DNA of 64,000 bases from Candidatus Sodalis pierantonius str. SOPE. Its GTDB lineage: Bacteria; Pseudomonadota; Gammaproteobacteria; Enterobacterales; Enterobacteriaceae. The notes under the pieces are model-generated. The model was not told the DNA's origin and made no database searches. It saw only the letters and a program-made list of their open reading frames with translations. A program made the translations under genes and the position numbers. This document shows, piece after piece, positions 55,677 to 64,000 of this stretch; the stretch's first letter is position 1; every line of letters begins with the position of its first letter. The DNA lies in NCBI RefSeq assembly GCF_000517405.1, contig NZ_CP006568.1, positions 3,968,001 through 4,032,000 of the forward strand, written 5' to 3'.

Positions 55677-56591
55677 TTAACCGACGCTGTCCTGACGAAA
55701 AGTCTGATACATATCCGCCACCTTACTAAAGTAGTCGGTGAGGTGGTTAATGCAGACCTGTATCTTCAGCGGCAACTTATCACGCGCCGTATACACCGGC
55801 CGCGGATCGGAGTGATAGCGGCATAAAATTTCCACATTGCCGCGTTTGATCTCATCCAGGACCCACATAATCGGCACATAAGCGATGCCAGCGCCGGCGG
55901 TCAGCCAGCGGATCAGCGTTTGCGAATCGTTGGTGGTAAAGCGACCGGCCGGCGACAAATGCAGCGTAATGCCTTCCGGCGCAATGAGTTCAAACTCGCT
56001 GTCCGGGCGCACGTCATATTCCAGCCAAGAGAAATTGGCCATGTCGCCGGGTTTTTCCAGCGTACCCCGCTGCGCCAGATAGCTTTTAGCGGCGCACACC
56101 ACCATCGGCATCGAACCCAGCCGGCGCGAAAACAGACCGGAATCCTGTAGCGCGCCCACCCGCACCACCAGATCTAGCCCGTCGGCGATAAGATCCGGCG
56201 CCGGAATACCGGTCACCAGGTTGACCGACAGGCCGGGATACTCCTTTAGCATCTCGGCGGTAATCGGCGCCAGAACATTTTGCGCCAGCGTCGAGGAGCT
56301 GCCGATGCGCAGGGTGCCGATGGGTGTATTATTAAAAGCGAATAATTGCTCATGCACCTCATTGAATTCCTGCAGCATACGCCGGCAGCCCTGGTAGTAA
56401 ATTTTGCCGGCTTCGGTCAGGTCGATACTGCGGGTGCTGCGGTTAAGTAGCTTTACCTGCAAGTCATTTTCCAATTTCGCCACGGTCTGACTGACGGAAG
56501 AGACGCACATTTGCAGCCGGCGCGCGGCGCTGGTAAACGAGTTGGCCTCCACCACCCAGGCGAATATCAACATGCGTTTTAGTCTTTCCAT
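55677..56591 (-). CDS. aaeR: LysR-family regulator AaeR
   Basis: AaeR is the LysR-type activator of the divergent aaeXAB efflux operon and responds to aromatic carboxylic acids in E. coli. It has 304 residues and is intact. The N-terminal helix-turn-helix (NSFTSAARRLQMCVSSVSQTV) is followed by the linker helix and the effector-binding domain (GTLRIGSSSTLAQNVLAP and ADGLDLVVRVGAL). It is divergent from aaeX over 331 bases that should contain its binding sites. Confidence 0.93.
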   Translation of the reverse strand: MERLKRMLIFAWVVEANSFTSAARRLQMCVSSVSQTVAKLENDLQVKLLNRSTRSIDLTEAGKIYYQGCRRMLQEFNEVHEQLFAFNNTPIGTLRIGSSSTLAQNVLAPITAEMLKEYPGLSVNLVTGIPAPDLIADGLDLVVRVGALQDSGLFSRRLGSMPMVVCAAKSYLAQRGTLEKPGDMANFSWLEYDVRPDSEFELIAPEGITLHLSPAGRFTTNDSQTLIRWLTAGAGIAYVPIMWVLDEIKRGNVEILCRYHSDPRPVYTARDKLPLKIQVCINHLTDYFSKVADMYQTFRQDSVG

Positions 56592-56922
56592 TATTCACCC
56601 AGGCTTAAAAGTGATTTAGATCACGTTATGTTGAAACCGACGGATTATACAGGGTAATATAGCAATGTCGATTCGCCTTATCGCGTTCGCTAACCTGAAA
56701 TAGTTTACCATTTTATTAGCTATTTTATAAATAGTAACAATTTGAACGGGCTGTACACAATCGGCTAACGCCCCCTTTCCCGGAAAACGTGATCATTCCC
56801 CCCGCGGGGTTCTATACTCATCCTGAGCGCGACCGGGGGGACGGCCTTTTGTCGCGACATCCCTGTCAAAGTGGCGAAAGGCGGCACAGGAATCGACATC
56901 GGTTACAGTTAAAGGAAAAAGT
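56592..56922. promoter_or_regulatory. aaeR-aaeX divergent control region
   Basis: 331 bases between divergent genes, AT-rich at 56640-56760 (GCTATTTTATAAATAGTAAC at about 56719-56738 contains a short inverted repeat, CTATTTTATAAATAG). It is the natural location for both promoters and the AaeR operator, but no defined site can be proven from sequence alone. Confidence 0.5.
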
Positions 56923-57126
56923 ATGAGTTTGCTTTCGGTCATGGTGATCTTTGGCCTGTCCTTTCCACCTGTATTTTTCGAGCTGATCCTCTCGCTGGCG
57001 CTGTTTTTCGCGCTGCGCAGGCTATTGCTGCCCAGCGGAATCTATGATTTTGTCTGGCATTCGGCCTTATTCAATACCGCACTATATTGTTGCGTTTTTT
57101 ACCTGATTTCTTGTTTGTTCGTTTGA
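56923..57126 (+). CDS. aaeX: AaeX, small membrane protein of the aae operon
   Basis: This 67-residue DUF1656 protein begins MSLLSVMVIFGLSFPPVFFE and has two hydrophobic segments. GGAAAAAGT lies upstream of the ATG. It is seven bases before aaeA and co-transcribed with it. Its function is not defined; it accompanies AaeAB-type pumps throughout enterobacteria. Confidence 0.92.
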   Translation: MSLLSVMVIFGLSFPPVFFELILSLALFFALRRLLLPSGIYDFVWHSALFNTALYCCVFYLISCLFV

Positions 57127-57133
57127 GGTCGTC

Positions 57134-58060
57134 GTGAAAACCTTTGCCACTAAAATCGTCCGCGTCGCTATCACCCTGCTGCTGGTGCTGATAGCCGCCA
57201 TCGCTATTTTCCGCGCCAGGTCGTTTTATACCGAGTCGCCCTGGACCCGCGACGCCAAGTTCACCGCCGATGTGGTGGCCATTGCGCCGGACGTCGGGGG
57301 CTTGCTCACCGATGTGCCTATTCGCGATAATCAGCAGGTAAAGAAAGGCGATCTGTTACTCATCATCGACAAACCGCGTTTTCAAGAAGCGCTGGCGGAG
57401 GCGGACGTAAGCTATTACCAGGCGCTGGCGGCGGAGAAACAGCGCGAGGCGTCGCGTCGGCGTAGTCTGGGGACCAACGCCATGTCCCAAGAACAGATCG
57501 ATCAGGCCAGTAACGATTTTTCGACCGCCAGCCATCAGTTGGCCAAAGCCATCGCGGTGAGGAATTTGGCCAAATTGGACTTGGCGCGCACCGAAGTACG
57601 GGCGCCGGCGGACAGTTGGGTGACCAATTTGAACGTTCACGCCGGTGAGTTCATCACCCGCGGCTCGGTTGCGGTGGCCCTGGTGAAGAAAGATACCTTC
57701 TATCTGCTGGCGTATCTGGAAGAAACCAAGCTGGAAGGGGTGCGGCCGGGGTATCGGGTGGAGATCACTCCCCTTGGCAGTAACCGAATTCTCACCGGCA
57801 CCGTCGACAGTATCGCCGCCGGTGTGAATAACAGCAGCAGCGCGGTGGACAGTAAAGGGCTTGCCAGCGTCGACTCCAATCTGGAATGGGTCCGCTTGGC
57901 GCAGCGTGTTCCGGTAAAAATCGTGCTTGATAAGCAGCAAGGGGATCTCTATCCGGCAGGGACCACGGCCACGGTGGTGATTACCGGCCGGCGCGACGGC
58001 CACCCCGGGCGGGTCTCACCCCTGATGCAACTTATCCATCGCCTGAGTGAGTTCGGTTAA
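57134..58060 (+). CDS. aaeA: AaeA, membrane-fusion protein of aromatic acid efflux
   Basis: AaeA is the periplasmic adaptor of the AaeAB pump for p-hydroxybenzoate and related acids. It has 308 residues and is intact. An N-terminal membrane anchor (VAITLLLVLIAAIAIF) is followed by the lipoyl half-motif (VAIAPDVGGLLTDVPIRDNQ), an alpha-helical hairpin with coiled-coil periodicity (residues about 90-140), and the second lipoyl/beta-barrel part (LDLARTEVRAPADSWVTNL). It sits between aaeX and aaeB with short gaps. Confidence 0.95.
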   Translation: MKTFATKIVRVAITLLLVLIAAIAIFRARSFYTESPWTRDAKFTADVVAIAPDVGGLLTDVPIRDNQQVKKGDLLLIIDKPRFQEALAEADVSYYQALAAEKQREASRRRSLGTNAMSQEQIDQASNDFSTASHQLAKAIAVRNLAKLDLARTEVRAPADSWVTNLNVHAGEFITRGSVAVALVKKDTFYLLAYLEETKLEGVRPGYRVEITPLGSNRILTGTVDSIAAGVNNSSSAVDSKGLASVDSNLEWVRLAQRVPVKIVLDKQQGDLYPAGTTATVVITGRRDGHPGRVSPLMQLIHRLSEFG

Positions 58061-58074
58061 CCGGTGGCCCGTTG

Positions 58075-60033
58075 ATGCTGCAACCTCTGTTTTTCCGCTG
58101 GCGCTTCGCCTTTAAGCTGACGTTTGCGATTTTGCTGGCGTTAGTCCTCGGCTTTCATTTTCAGCTGCAAACGCCGCGCTGGTCGGTATTGACCGCCGCC
58201 ATCGTCGTCGTCGCCCCGGCGTTTGCCGCCGGCGGCGAGCCGTTCACGGGCGCGATCCGTCACCGCGGCATGCTGAGGATCATCGGTACCTTTATCGGCT
58301 GTTTGGGCGCGCTGGTTATCATTATCCTGACGATCCGCGCGCCGGTGGTGATGCTGATGTTGAGCTGCCTCTGGGCCGGCCTGTGCATGTGGATTTCCTC
58401 GCTGGTAAAGGTGGAAAACTCTTACGCCTTCGGTCTGGCGGGGTACACCGCGCTCATTATCATCGTCGGTATCCAGAGCTTCCCGCAAATGACCCCGCAG
58501 TATGCCGTTGAGCGGGTGAGCGAAATTGTCCTCGGCATTGTTTGCGCCATCCTGGCCGATATCCTTTTTTCGCCGCGCTCTATCAAGCGCGATATCGATC
58601 GCGCGCTGGATAAGCTTTTGATCGATCACTATCGGCTACTGCAACTGTGCGTGAATAATGCGCCGAAAGAAGGGGTGGATAGCGCCTGGAGCGAGCTGGT
58701 GAAAGCCACCAACGCGCTGTCGGGAATGCGCAGCAATCTCATGATGGAGTCGGCCCACTGGCAGCGCAGCAATCAGCGGCTGGTGGCGATAAATACCCTG
58801 TCGCTCACGCTGATTACCCAGGCGTGTGAAACCTTTTTGATCTTACAAAATCACCCTGATTACCTTAAATCCCATTTGCTACTGCTGCTGAGCGAGCCGG
58901 CCGACACGGTGAGCGCGATTCATCGCCGGATGAAGCTGATGCGCCAGGTGATCGCCACCACGCCAAGCCGAGATACGCCGCTGACCCTGTATACCTGGGT
59001 GGGCAGCGCGACGCGCTATCTGCTGCTGATGAAAGGGGTGAAAAGCAACAGCCGGATAAGCGGCGTCGAGGCGTCGGTGCTTACCACCCAGCAGGAGGTC
59101 ACCGCGCCGTCCGCCGAAGGGCGCCACTCGATGATCAACGGTTTGCGCACCGGTATCGCCACCGCGCTCGGCTGTTTGTTCTGGCTGTGGACCGGCTGGA
59201 GCGTCGGCAGCGCCTGTATGGTGATGGTGGCGGTGGTGACGTCGCTGGCGATGCGGCTGCCTAATCCGCTAATGGTGGCGAAAGACTTCGTTATCGGCAT
59301 GTCGGCGGCGCTGCCTATCGGTGCGCTGTATTACATGCTTATCATGCCGTCCACCCAGCAGAGCCTGCTGCTGCTGTGCCTTGCCCTGGGTATTCTGGCG
59401 TTTATCATCGGTATTGAAGTACAAAAACGGCGTTTGGGGACGCTCGGTACCCTGGCGGGCACCATCAATGTCCTGGTGCTATCCAACTCAATGTCGTTCA
59501 ATGTCAGTACCTTCCTCGACAGCGCGATTGGCCAGCTTATCGGTTGTATTTTGGCGATGCTGGTAATTTTACTGATCCGCGATACCTCGAAGCAGCGCGC
59601 GGGACGTATTCTGCTCAATCGCTTCGTTTACGGCGCGGTGTCGGCGATGTCCACCAATAAGACCCGCCGGCGGGTTAACCATTTGCCGCTGTTGTATCAG
59701 CAGCTTTTTCAACTGATGGCCATCTTTCCGGGCGATGTGGCCAAATATCGCCTGGCGCTGCTGCTGATCGTGGCGCATCAGCGGCTGCGCAGCGCGGATA
59801 TCCCGGTGAATGAAGATCTCTCGGCCTGGCACCGCCAGATCCGCGCCACCGAGGATCAGGTGCTCGTGTCGCGCTCTGATCCGCGCCGCAGCCGTAAGTT
59901 TGATCAATTACTCACAGAGATGGGCATTTATCGGCATAAGTTTGAGGCCTATCAAGTCGCGCCGGAGATCATCGAATCGGTAGCGCGCCTGACCGACATC
60001 CTCCAACGCTACCGCCACGCCCTGAGCGGCTAG
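58075..60033 (+). CDS. aaeB: AaeB, aromatic acid efflux pump subunit
   Basis: AaeB is the inner-membrane pump partner of AaeA, of the FUSC/PET family. It has 652 residues from ATG 58075 (MLQPLFFRWRFAFKLTFAIL); a TTG one codon earlier is an alternative. Two blocks of five to six hydrophobic helices (residues about 10-160 and 350-500) are separated by cytoplasmic domains, with the family motif FAAGGEPFTGAIRHRG near residue 55. No lesion. Export of p-hydroxybenzoate is known in E. coli; an overflow role when ubiquinone precursors build up is plausible. Confidence 0.95.
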   Translation: MLQPLFFRWRFAFKLTFAILLALVLGFHFQLQTPRWSVLTAAIVVVAPAFAAGGEPFTGAIRHRGMLRIIGTFIGCLGALVIIILTIRAPVVMLMLSCLWAGLCMWISSLVKVENSYAFGLAGYTALIIIVGIQSFPQMTPQYAVERVSEIVLGIVCAILADILFSPRSIKRDIDRALDKLLIDHYRLLQLCVNNAPKEGVDSAWSELVKATNALSGMRSNLMMESAHWQRSNQRLVAINTLSLTLITQACETFLILQNHPDYLKSHLLLLLSEPADTVSAIHRRMKLMRQVIATTPSRDTPLTLYTWVGSATRYLLLMKGVKSNSRISGVEASVLTTQQEVTAPSAEGRHSMINGLRTGIATALGCLFWLWTGWSVGSACMVMVAVVTSLAMRLPNPLMVAKDFVIGMSAALPIGALYYMLIMPSTQQSLLLLCLALGILAFIIGIEVQKRRLGTLGTLAGTINVLVLSNSMSFNVSTFLDSAIGQLIGCILAMLVILLIRDTSKQRAGRILLNRFVYGAVSAMSTNKTRRRVNHLPLLYQQLFQLMAIFPGDVAKYRLALLLIVAHQRLRSADIPVNEDLSAWHRQIRATEDQVLVSRSDPRRSRKFDQLLTEMGIYRHKFEAYQVAPEIIESVARLTDILQRYRHALSG

Positions 60034-60157
60034 CGCCGGCGCTTCCCGTAACGTATTTCCTTGCGCCGCGTCCGCGCGAACCCGCCGTCGGCAACTATAC
60101 TGATAGCTAACAGCGTTTTTCCCCCACGGCGGGGACCTCTTTGATTGCGAGGACACC

Positions 60158-61604
60158 ATGACAGACGACACAACGCTCAAGGCCCATACCTTGTTCAACA
60201 CCGGCTATTTTATCGATGGTTAATGGCACACCTCCGATACCACGTTCGATGTGGAGAATCCGGCCACCGGCGAGGTGCTAGCCCGGGTCGCCAAAGCGGG
60301 TAAAACGGAAACCGATGCGGCTATCGCCGCGGCGGCGAAGGCTTTTCCGGCCTGGCGCGCTAAAACAGCTAAAGAACGTTCGGAAGTGCTCTACCGCTGG
60401 TATCAGCTCATTATGGAAAATCAGGCCTATCTGGCGAAACTGATGAGCGCCGAGCAGGGGAAACCGGTCAAGGAAGCTGCCGGCGAAGTAGCCTATGCCG
60501 CCAGTTTTATTCAGTGGTTCGCCGAGCAGGCCAAGCGGGTCAACGGTGAGATCATACCGCCCGCCAAGGCCCACTCGCGCATTTTCGCCACCCGAGAGCC
60601 GGTGGGGGTGGTGGCGGCCATCACGCCGTGGAACTTTCCGATGGCGATGCTCACCCGCAAATTGGGGCAGGCGCTGGCGGCGGGCTGTACGGCGCTTATC
60701 AAGCCGGCTAACGCTACCCCGCTGTCGGCGTTCGCGCTGTTGGCGCTGGCACAGCAGGCCGGGGTGCCGGACGGGCGTCGCCGGCGATACCCAGGCTATC
60801 AGCGATGCCATCATGGCCAGCGGCACGGTGCGCAAAGTGACGTTCACCGGCTCGACCGAGGTAGGCAAAACCTTGATGCGCAACGCGGCCGGTACGATGA
60901 AAAAAATCTCCATGGAGCTGGGTGGCAATGCCCCGTATGTTGTGTTTGACGACGCCGATATCCCGGCCGCAGTGGCGGGCGCCATGGCCAATAAATTCCG
61001 TAATGCGGGCCAGGTGTGCGTCAGCGTTAACCGCTTCTTTATCCAGGACGGCGTGTACGATCGGTTCGTCGCGCAACTGGCGCAGGAAGTGGAGAAATTG
61101 AAAGTAGGTAACGGCGCCGATGAAGGCGTGGTGGTCGGGCCGCTGATTAACCGCGCCGGCGTGGAAAAGGCCGAGGAGCATGTTAATGATGCGCTGAAAA
61201 AGGGCGCGCGCGTGGTCACGGGCGGTAAGCGGCACCTGCTGGGCGGCAATTTCTTCCAGCCCACGGTGCTGGCCGATGTCACTGATGATATGCAGCTGGC
61301 GCGCGAGGAAACTTTTGGTCCGGTTGCCGCCTGTTTCCGCTTTGCCGACGAGGAAGAGGCTATTCGGCGCGCCAACGATACCCCTTATGGTCTGGCCGCG
61401 TACTTTTATACCTGGGATCTGGCGCGGGTGTTTCGCGTCGCGGCGTCGCTTGAGAGTGGAATGATCGGCATCAACGAATGTGCGGTGTCCACCGAGCTGG
61501 GGCCGTTTGACGGCGTAAAAGAGTCTGGGCTGGGACGCGAGGGATCGGTGCTAGGCATGGAGGATTATCTGGAAGTAAAAACGCTGCATATCGGCGGACT
61601 TTGA
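60158..61604 (+). pseudogene. NAD(P)-dependent aldehyde dehydrogenase, succinate-semialdehyde type
   Basis: This is a GabD-like aldehyde dehydrogenase of about 480 codons. It begins MTDDTTLKAHTLFNTGYFID, then TAA at 60221-60223 replaces a residue before WHTSDTTFDVENP. Near 60770 a few codons are lost with a frameshift (QAGVPDG then GDTQAISDAIM). Later motifs are intact: the FTGSTEVGKTLMRNA region, catalytic Glu in MELGGNAPY and nucleophile Cys in RNAGQVCVSVNR. The ending GLGREGSVLGMEDYLEVKTL is typical of succinate-semialdehyde dehydrogenases. It is not found at this place in E. coli (between aaeB and yhcO), so it may be a lineage-specific gain that is now decaying. Confidence 0.9.
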
Positions 61605-61688
61605 GGGCGCCGGTGGCCGTCCATGCTGGCGGGCGGCGCCTAGGCGTCCTGACGGGGGGAATTTAACCGGCTTAGAGGAGAGCGCCTT

Positions 61689-61970
61689 ATGAAAGTATCC
61701 TTAGATTTCAATCATATAGCCGACATGCCGGCTTTTTATCGCGCTTTTGATCGCCAATTTGCCATTAGCGAACCTTACGACGCCAACCTCGACGGCCTGT
61801 GGCGCATGGTCATGCTGCATTTACCGCTGCCGGTAGAAATTGAATTTTTGCATTTAACCGCGTCGAAAAGACGACGTTTTGGCGCGTTGATACTGCTGTT
61901 TGACGAAGCGGAAGAGGAACTTCAGGGCAAGCTGCATTTCAATGTGCTTACCGACGGCAGCGGCGCTTGA
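61689..61970 (+). CDS. yhcO: YhcO, barstar-family protein
   Basis: This 93-residue protein resembles barstar, the inhibitor of barnase-type RNases, in fold. It reads MKVSLDFNHIADMPAFYRAF, with ANLDGLWRMVM and the strongly conserved KRRRFGALILLFDEAEEEL. In E. coli it also follows the aae operon. The start at ATG 61689 is preceded by AGAGGAG. No barnase-like partner is visible nearby. Its function is unproven. Confidence 0.88.
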   Translation: MKVSLDFNHIADMPAFYRAFDRQFAISEPYDANLDGLWRMVMLHLPLPVEIEFLHLTASKRRRFGALILLFDEAEEELQGKLHFNVLTDGSGA

Positions 61971-62169
61971 CGGCATCGCGCGCCGATGGGGGGCACGGCG
62001 CCAGAGTGACGTTCGCGGCGCTGATGGCCCAGATGGCGGCGGCCGGGCGGGTTAGCGCTCCGATCGAGCTGTGGCGGATGTGATTGCCATCGCCCTGGCG
62101 CAGGGGCGGGCGATAAGCGCGAGGGAGACGCGACGAGCATCGGCCCGCCGGCAACCCAGGCGCCCGGCG

Positions 62170-62718
62170 TTATTCGGCCTCGGCCAGCGTGCGCAGGTAT
62201 TGATAAAGCTGCCGCGCGGTTTTAGGGGGGTTGTTGGCCGCCTGCTCTTTCTGGGCATTGCGCACCAGCGCCCGCAGCTGCTGACGGTCGGCCTGCGGAT
62301 ACGTTTCCAGCACGTCCGCAATGGCGTCATCGCCCTGTGCCAGCAGTTTGTCACGCAGCACCTCCAGCTTATGAAACAAGGTGACCTGCTGATTATGGCG
62401 GTTTTTCAGTTTATCCAGCGCCTGCTGGATAGGCTTCGGATCCCGGGCGCGCAGCATTTTGCCGATAAGTTGTATTTGGCGGCGCTGGCCTTCGCGCTTG
62501 ATGCGCTGCGCGATCGCGATCGCTGCGCGGAAATCGTCGTCTAGCGGGATTTTATCCAGCGCGTTTTTGCCGAGCGACACCAGCTCGACGCCTAATTGTT
62601 TCAGCGCCTCGGCGTCGCGCTTGATTTCACTCTTGCTGACCCAAATTATCTCGTCCTGCTCATCGTCTTGCGGCTGCGCGGACTGCGGGTCCTGCCACTC
62701 TTCAGGCTGTTTATTCAT
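62170..62718 (-). CDS. darP: DarP (YjgA), 50S ribosome assembly factor
   Basis: DarP is a small, highly charged, helical protein that assists late 50S assembly. It has 182 residues, intact, with an acidic N-terminus (DDEQDEIIWVSKSEIKRDAE) and conserved KNALDKIPLDDDFRAAI, RRQIQLIGKMLRARDPKPIQ and NRHNQQVTLFHKLE. It is divergent from pmbA, as in E. coli. The 199 bases between yhcO and darP hold nothing recognisable. Confidence 0.94.
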   Translation of the reverse strand: MNKQPEEWQDPQSAQPQDDEQDEIIWVSKSEIKRDAEALKQLGVELVSLGKNALDKIPLDDDFRAAIAIAQRIKREGQRRQIQLIGKMLRARDPKPIQQALDKLKNRHNQQVTLFHKLEVLRDKLLAQGDDAIADVLETYPQADRQQLRALVRNAQKEQAANNPPKTARQLYQYLRTLAEAE

Positions 62719-63061
62719 AGGGGTTCCTTAAAAAGAGGCTCATCCTAGCAGGTTGCTTCGGATGATCAATGGCATTATTTCACCGCGCCACGCCAAAACG
62801 CCGTTTATTCCCACACGCCTTCGGCAAGAGGGGCGGAAACACGCTACAGAGTGCGCGCCGAGGCGGCTAGCGCGGGCACCCTTCGCGCAACGAGGAAGGC
62901 GCGTTAGCGCGCTATCCCCGTGGGTCTTCGTGCATACAGTGCCAAATGCATTACAGACTGTTAGACTGAAGACATGATGCAACAGCGGTTTCAGATTGGC
63001 TGACCGTATAATCCGATTTTGCCGGGCGTGCGGCGAGATCCCTTCTAGCGGATAATGCTCT
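62719..63061. promoter_or_regulatory. darP-pmbA divergent intergenic region
   Basis: 343 bases between divergent genes. TATAAT at 63007-63012 lies 49 bases before the pmbA ATG and is a fair -10, but no good -35 sits at the right distance. Plus-strand ORF 62753-62977 looks like a chance frame. Confidence 0.4.
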
Positions 63062-64000
63062 ATGAATAATAGCGGAACCATGAATTTAGTCACCCAGGTC
63101 GCCCAGCAACGCACACTTTTGGAAAACGCGGTCGCACAGGCGCTGGAACTGGCGCGCGCCGGGTCGGACGCGGCGGAAGTGGCGGTGACCAAAACCACCG
63201 GTATCGGCATTAGCACCCGCTATGGCGAGGTGGAAAATGTCGAGTTCAACAGCGATGGCGCCTTGGGGATAATCGTTTATTATCAGCAGCGCAAAGGCAG
63301 CGCCTCCTCCACCGATCTAAGCCAGGACGCCATTGCCCGCACCGTCGCCGCCGCGCTGGATATTGCGCGTTACACGTCGCCCGATCCCGCCTCGGGACCC
63401 GCGGAAAAAACGCTGTTGGCGTTTGAGGCGCCGGATCTAGATTTGTTCCACCCCGCCGAGCTTGACGCCGAGCGCTGAATAGCCCTGGCCGCGGCGGCGG
63501 AACGGACGGCCCTCGACAGCGATAAGCGCATCACCCATACCGAAGGGGGCAGTTTCAACAGCCATTTCAGCACTCGCGTCTTTGGTAATAGCCACGGCAT
63601 GCTGCAAAGCTACAGCAGCAGCCGTCACTCTCTCTCCTGCAGCGTCATAGCGGAAAGCGGCGGCGATATGGAACGTAATTACGCCTATACCCTCGGTCGC
63701 GCCTTCGACGATTTGAGCTCGCCGCAATGGGTGGGGGAGGAGTGCGCGCGCCGCACGTTGGCGCACCTTAATCCGCGCAAGCTGCCGACCATGGAGGCGC
63801 CGGTATTGTTTGCCGCCGAGGTGGCAACCGGTCTGTTTGGGCATTTGGTGGAGGCCATCAGTGGTGGTAATGTCTATCGCAAGTCCACTTTCCTGCTCGA
63901 TTCACTGGGTAAGGCTATCCTGCCCGATTGGCTGTCTATCCACGAATGTCCCCACCTGCTAAAGGGGCTGGCATCGTCTCCGTTTGACAGCGAAGGCGCG
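63062..64000 (+). pseudogene. pmbA: PmbA (TldE) protease subunit, internal stop, 3' end outside window
   Basis: PmbA/TldE is the non-catalytic partner of TldD. The N-terminal 138 codons are normal (KTTGIGISTRYGEVENVEFN, GSASSTDLSQDAIARTV). At 63476-63478 TGA occurs in frame after AELDAER, and the same frame then continues IALAAAAERTALDSDKRITH and on through EVATGLFGHLVEAISGG to the window edge without further break. So one nonsense change is the only visible lesion, and the downstream codons still look constrained, which suggests a recent event. The right edge at 64000 cuts off the remaining about 130 codons. Confidence 0.9.

Overview
The window comes from an enterobacterial chromosome of the Sodalis lineage. 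Gene order matches E. coli block by block (ubiCA, yjbEFGH-pgi-lysC-yjbB, fis-dusB-prmA-panF-yhdT-accCB, csrD-mreBCD-maf-rng-yhdP-tldD-aaeRXAB-yhcO, darP-pmbA), and intact proteins such as Fis, MreB and AccC are almost the same as in E. coli. About 17 host genes are broken by frameshifts, stops, deletions or insertions, and nine insertion sequences of only three types (IS256, IS21, IS903/IS5) are scattered through the window. Few IS types at high copy, many fresh pseudogenes and Sodalis-like synteny fit a recently host-restricted insect symbiont. The grain-weevil symbiont Candidatus Sodalis pierantonius (SOPE) is the best guess. This is inference from remembered biology, not a database match.

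Layout. 1-1120: ubiA (runs off the left edge) and a frameshifted ubiC. 1246-6441: the yjbEFGH exopolysaccharide operon; yjbH carries a stop, a frameshift and an IS256 copy. 6943-12345: pgi intact, then a lysine riboswitch in front of a dead lysC, then a frameshifted yjbB. 12428-21773: a phosphonate-type ABC uptake cluster in which the ATPase and one permease are intact, while the second permease, the phosphatase-like enzyme and the regulator are broken. 17808-27644: a large mirror-image IS structure, IS21(+) IS256(-) / 2.1-kb core / IS256(+) IS21(-). The core holds an SDR dehydrogenase, a broken DUF1349 gene and a Dabb-type gene that has lost its start. 27645-30806: remains of a fimbrial cluster hit by IS21 and IS903, then a second IS903. 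30807-32621: a poorly coding stretch with one small unknown ORF. 32622-41610: IS256, fis-dusB, broken prmA, panF-yhdT, IS903, accCB-aroQ. 41853-50603: msrQ with a broken msrP, broken csrD, mreBCD, broken maf, rng. 50689-64000: yhdP with in-frame deletions, broken tldD, the aae efflux operon, a broken succinate-semialdehyde-type dehydrogenase gene, yhcO, darP and a broken pmbA at the right edge.

How it works together. Core growth functions remain: cell shape (mreBCD), fatty-acid initiation (accBC), nucleoid control (fis), tRNA modification (dusB), RNA processing (rng) and glycolysis (pgi). Conditional functions are being lost: lysine-regulated aspartokinase, phosphonate uptake, capsule-like export, fimbriae, methionine-sulfoxide repair in the periplasm, Csr turnover, and the TldD/TldE protease, whose two subunits are both broken here. 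I found no tRNA, rRNA, CRISPR array or prophage. I also found no convincing new multi-gene system; the most unusual structure is the IS palindrome at 17808-27644.
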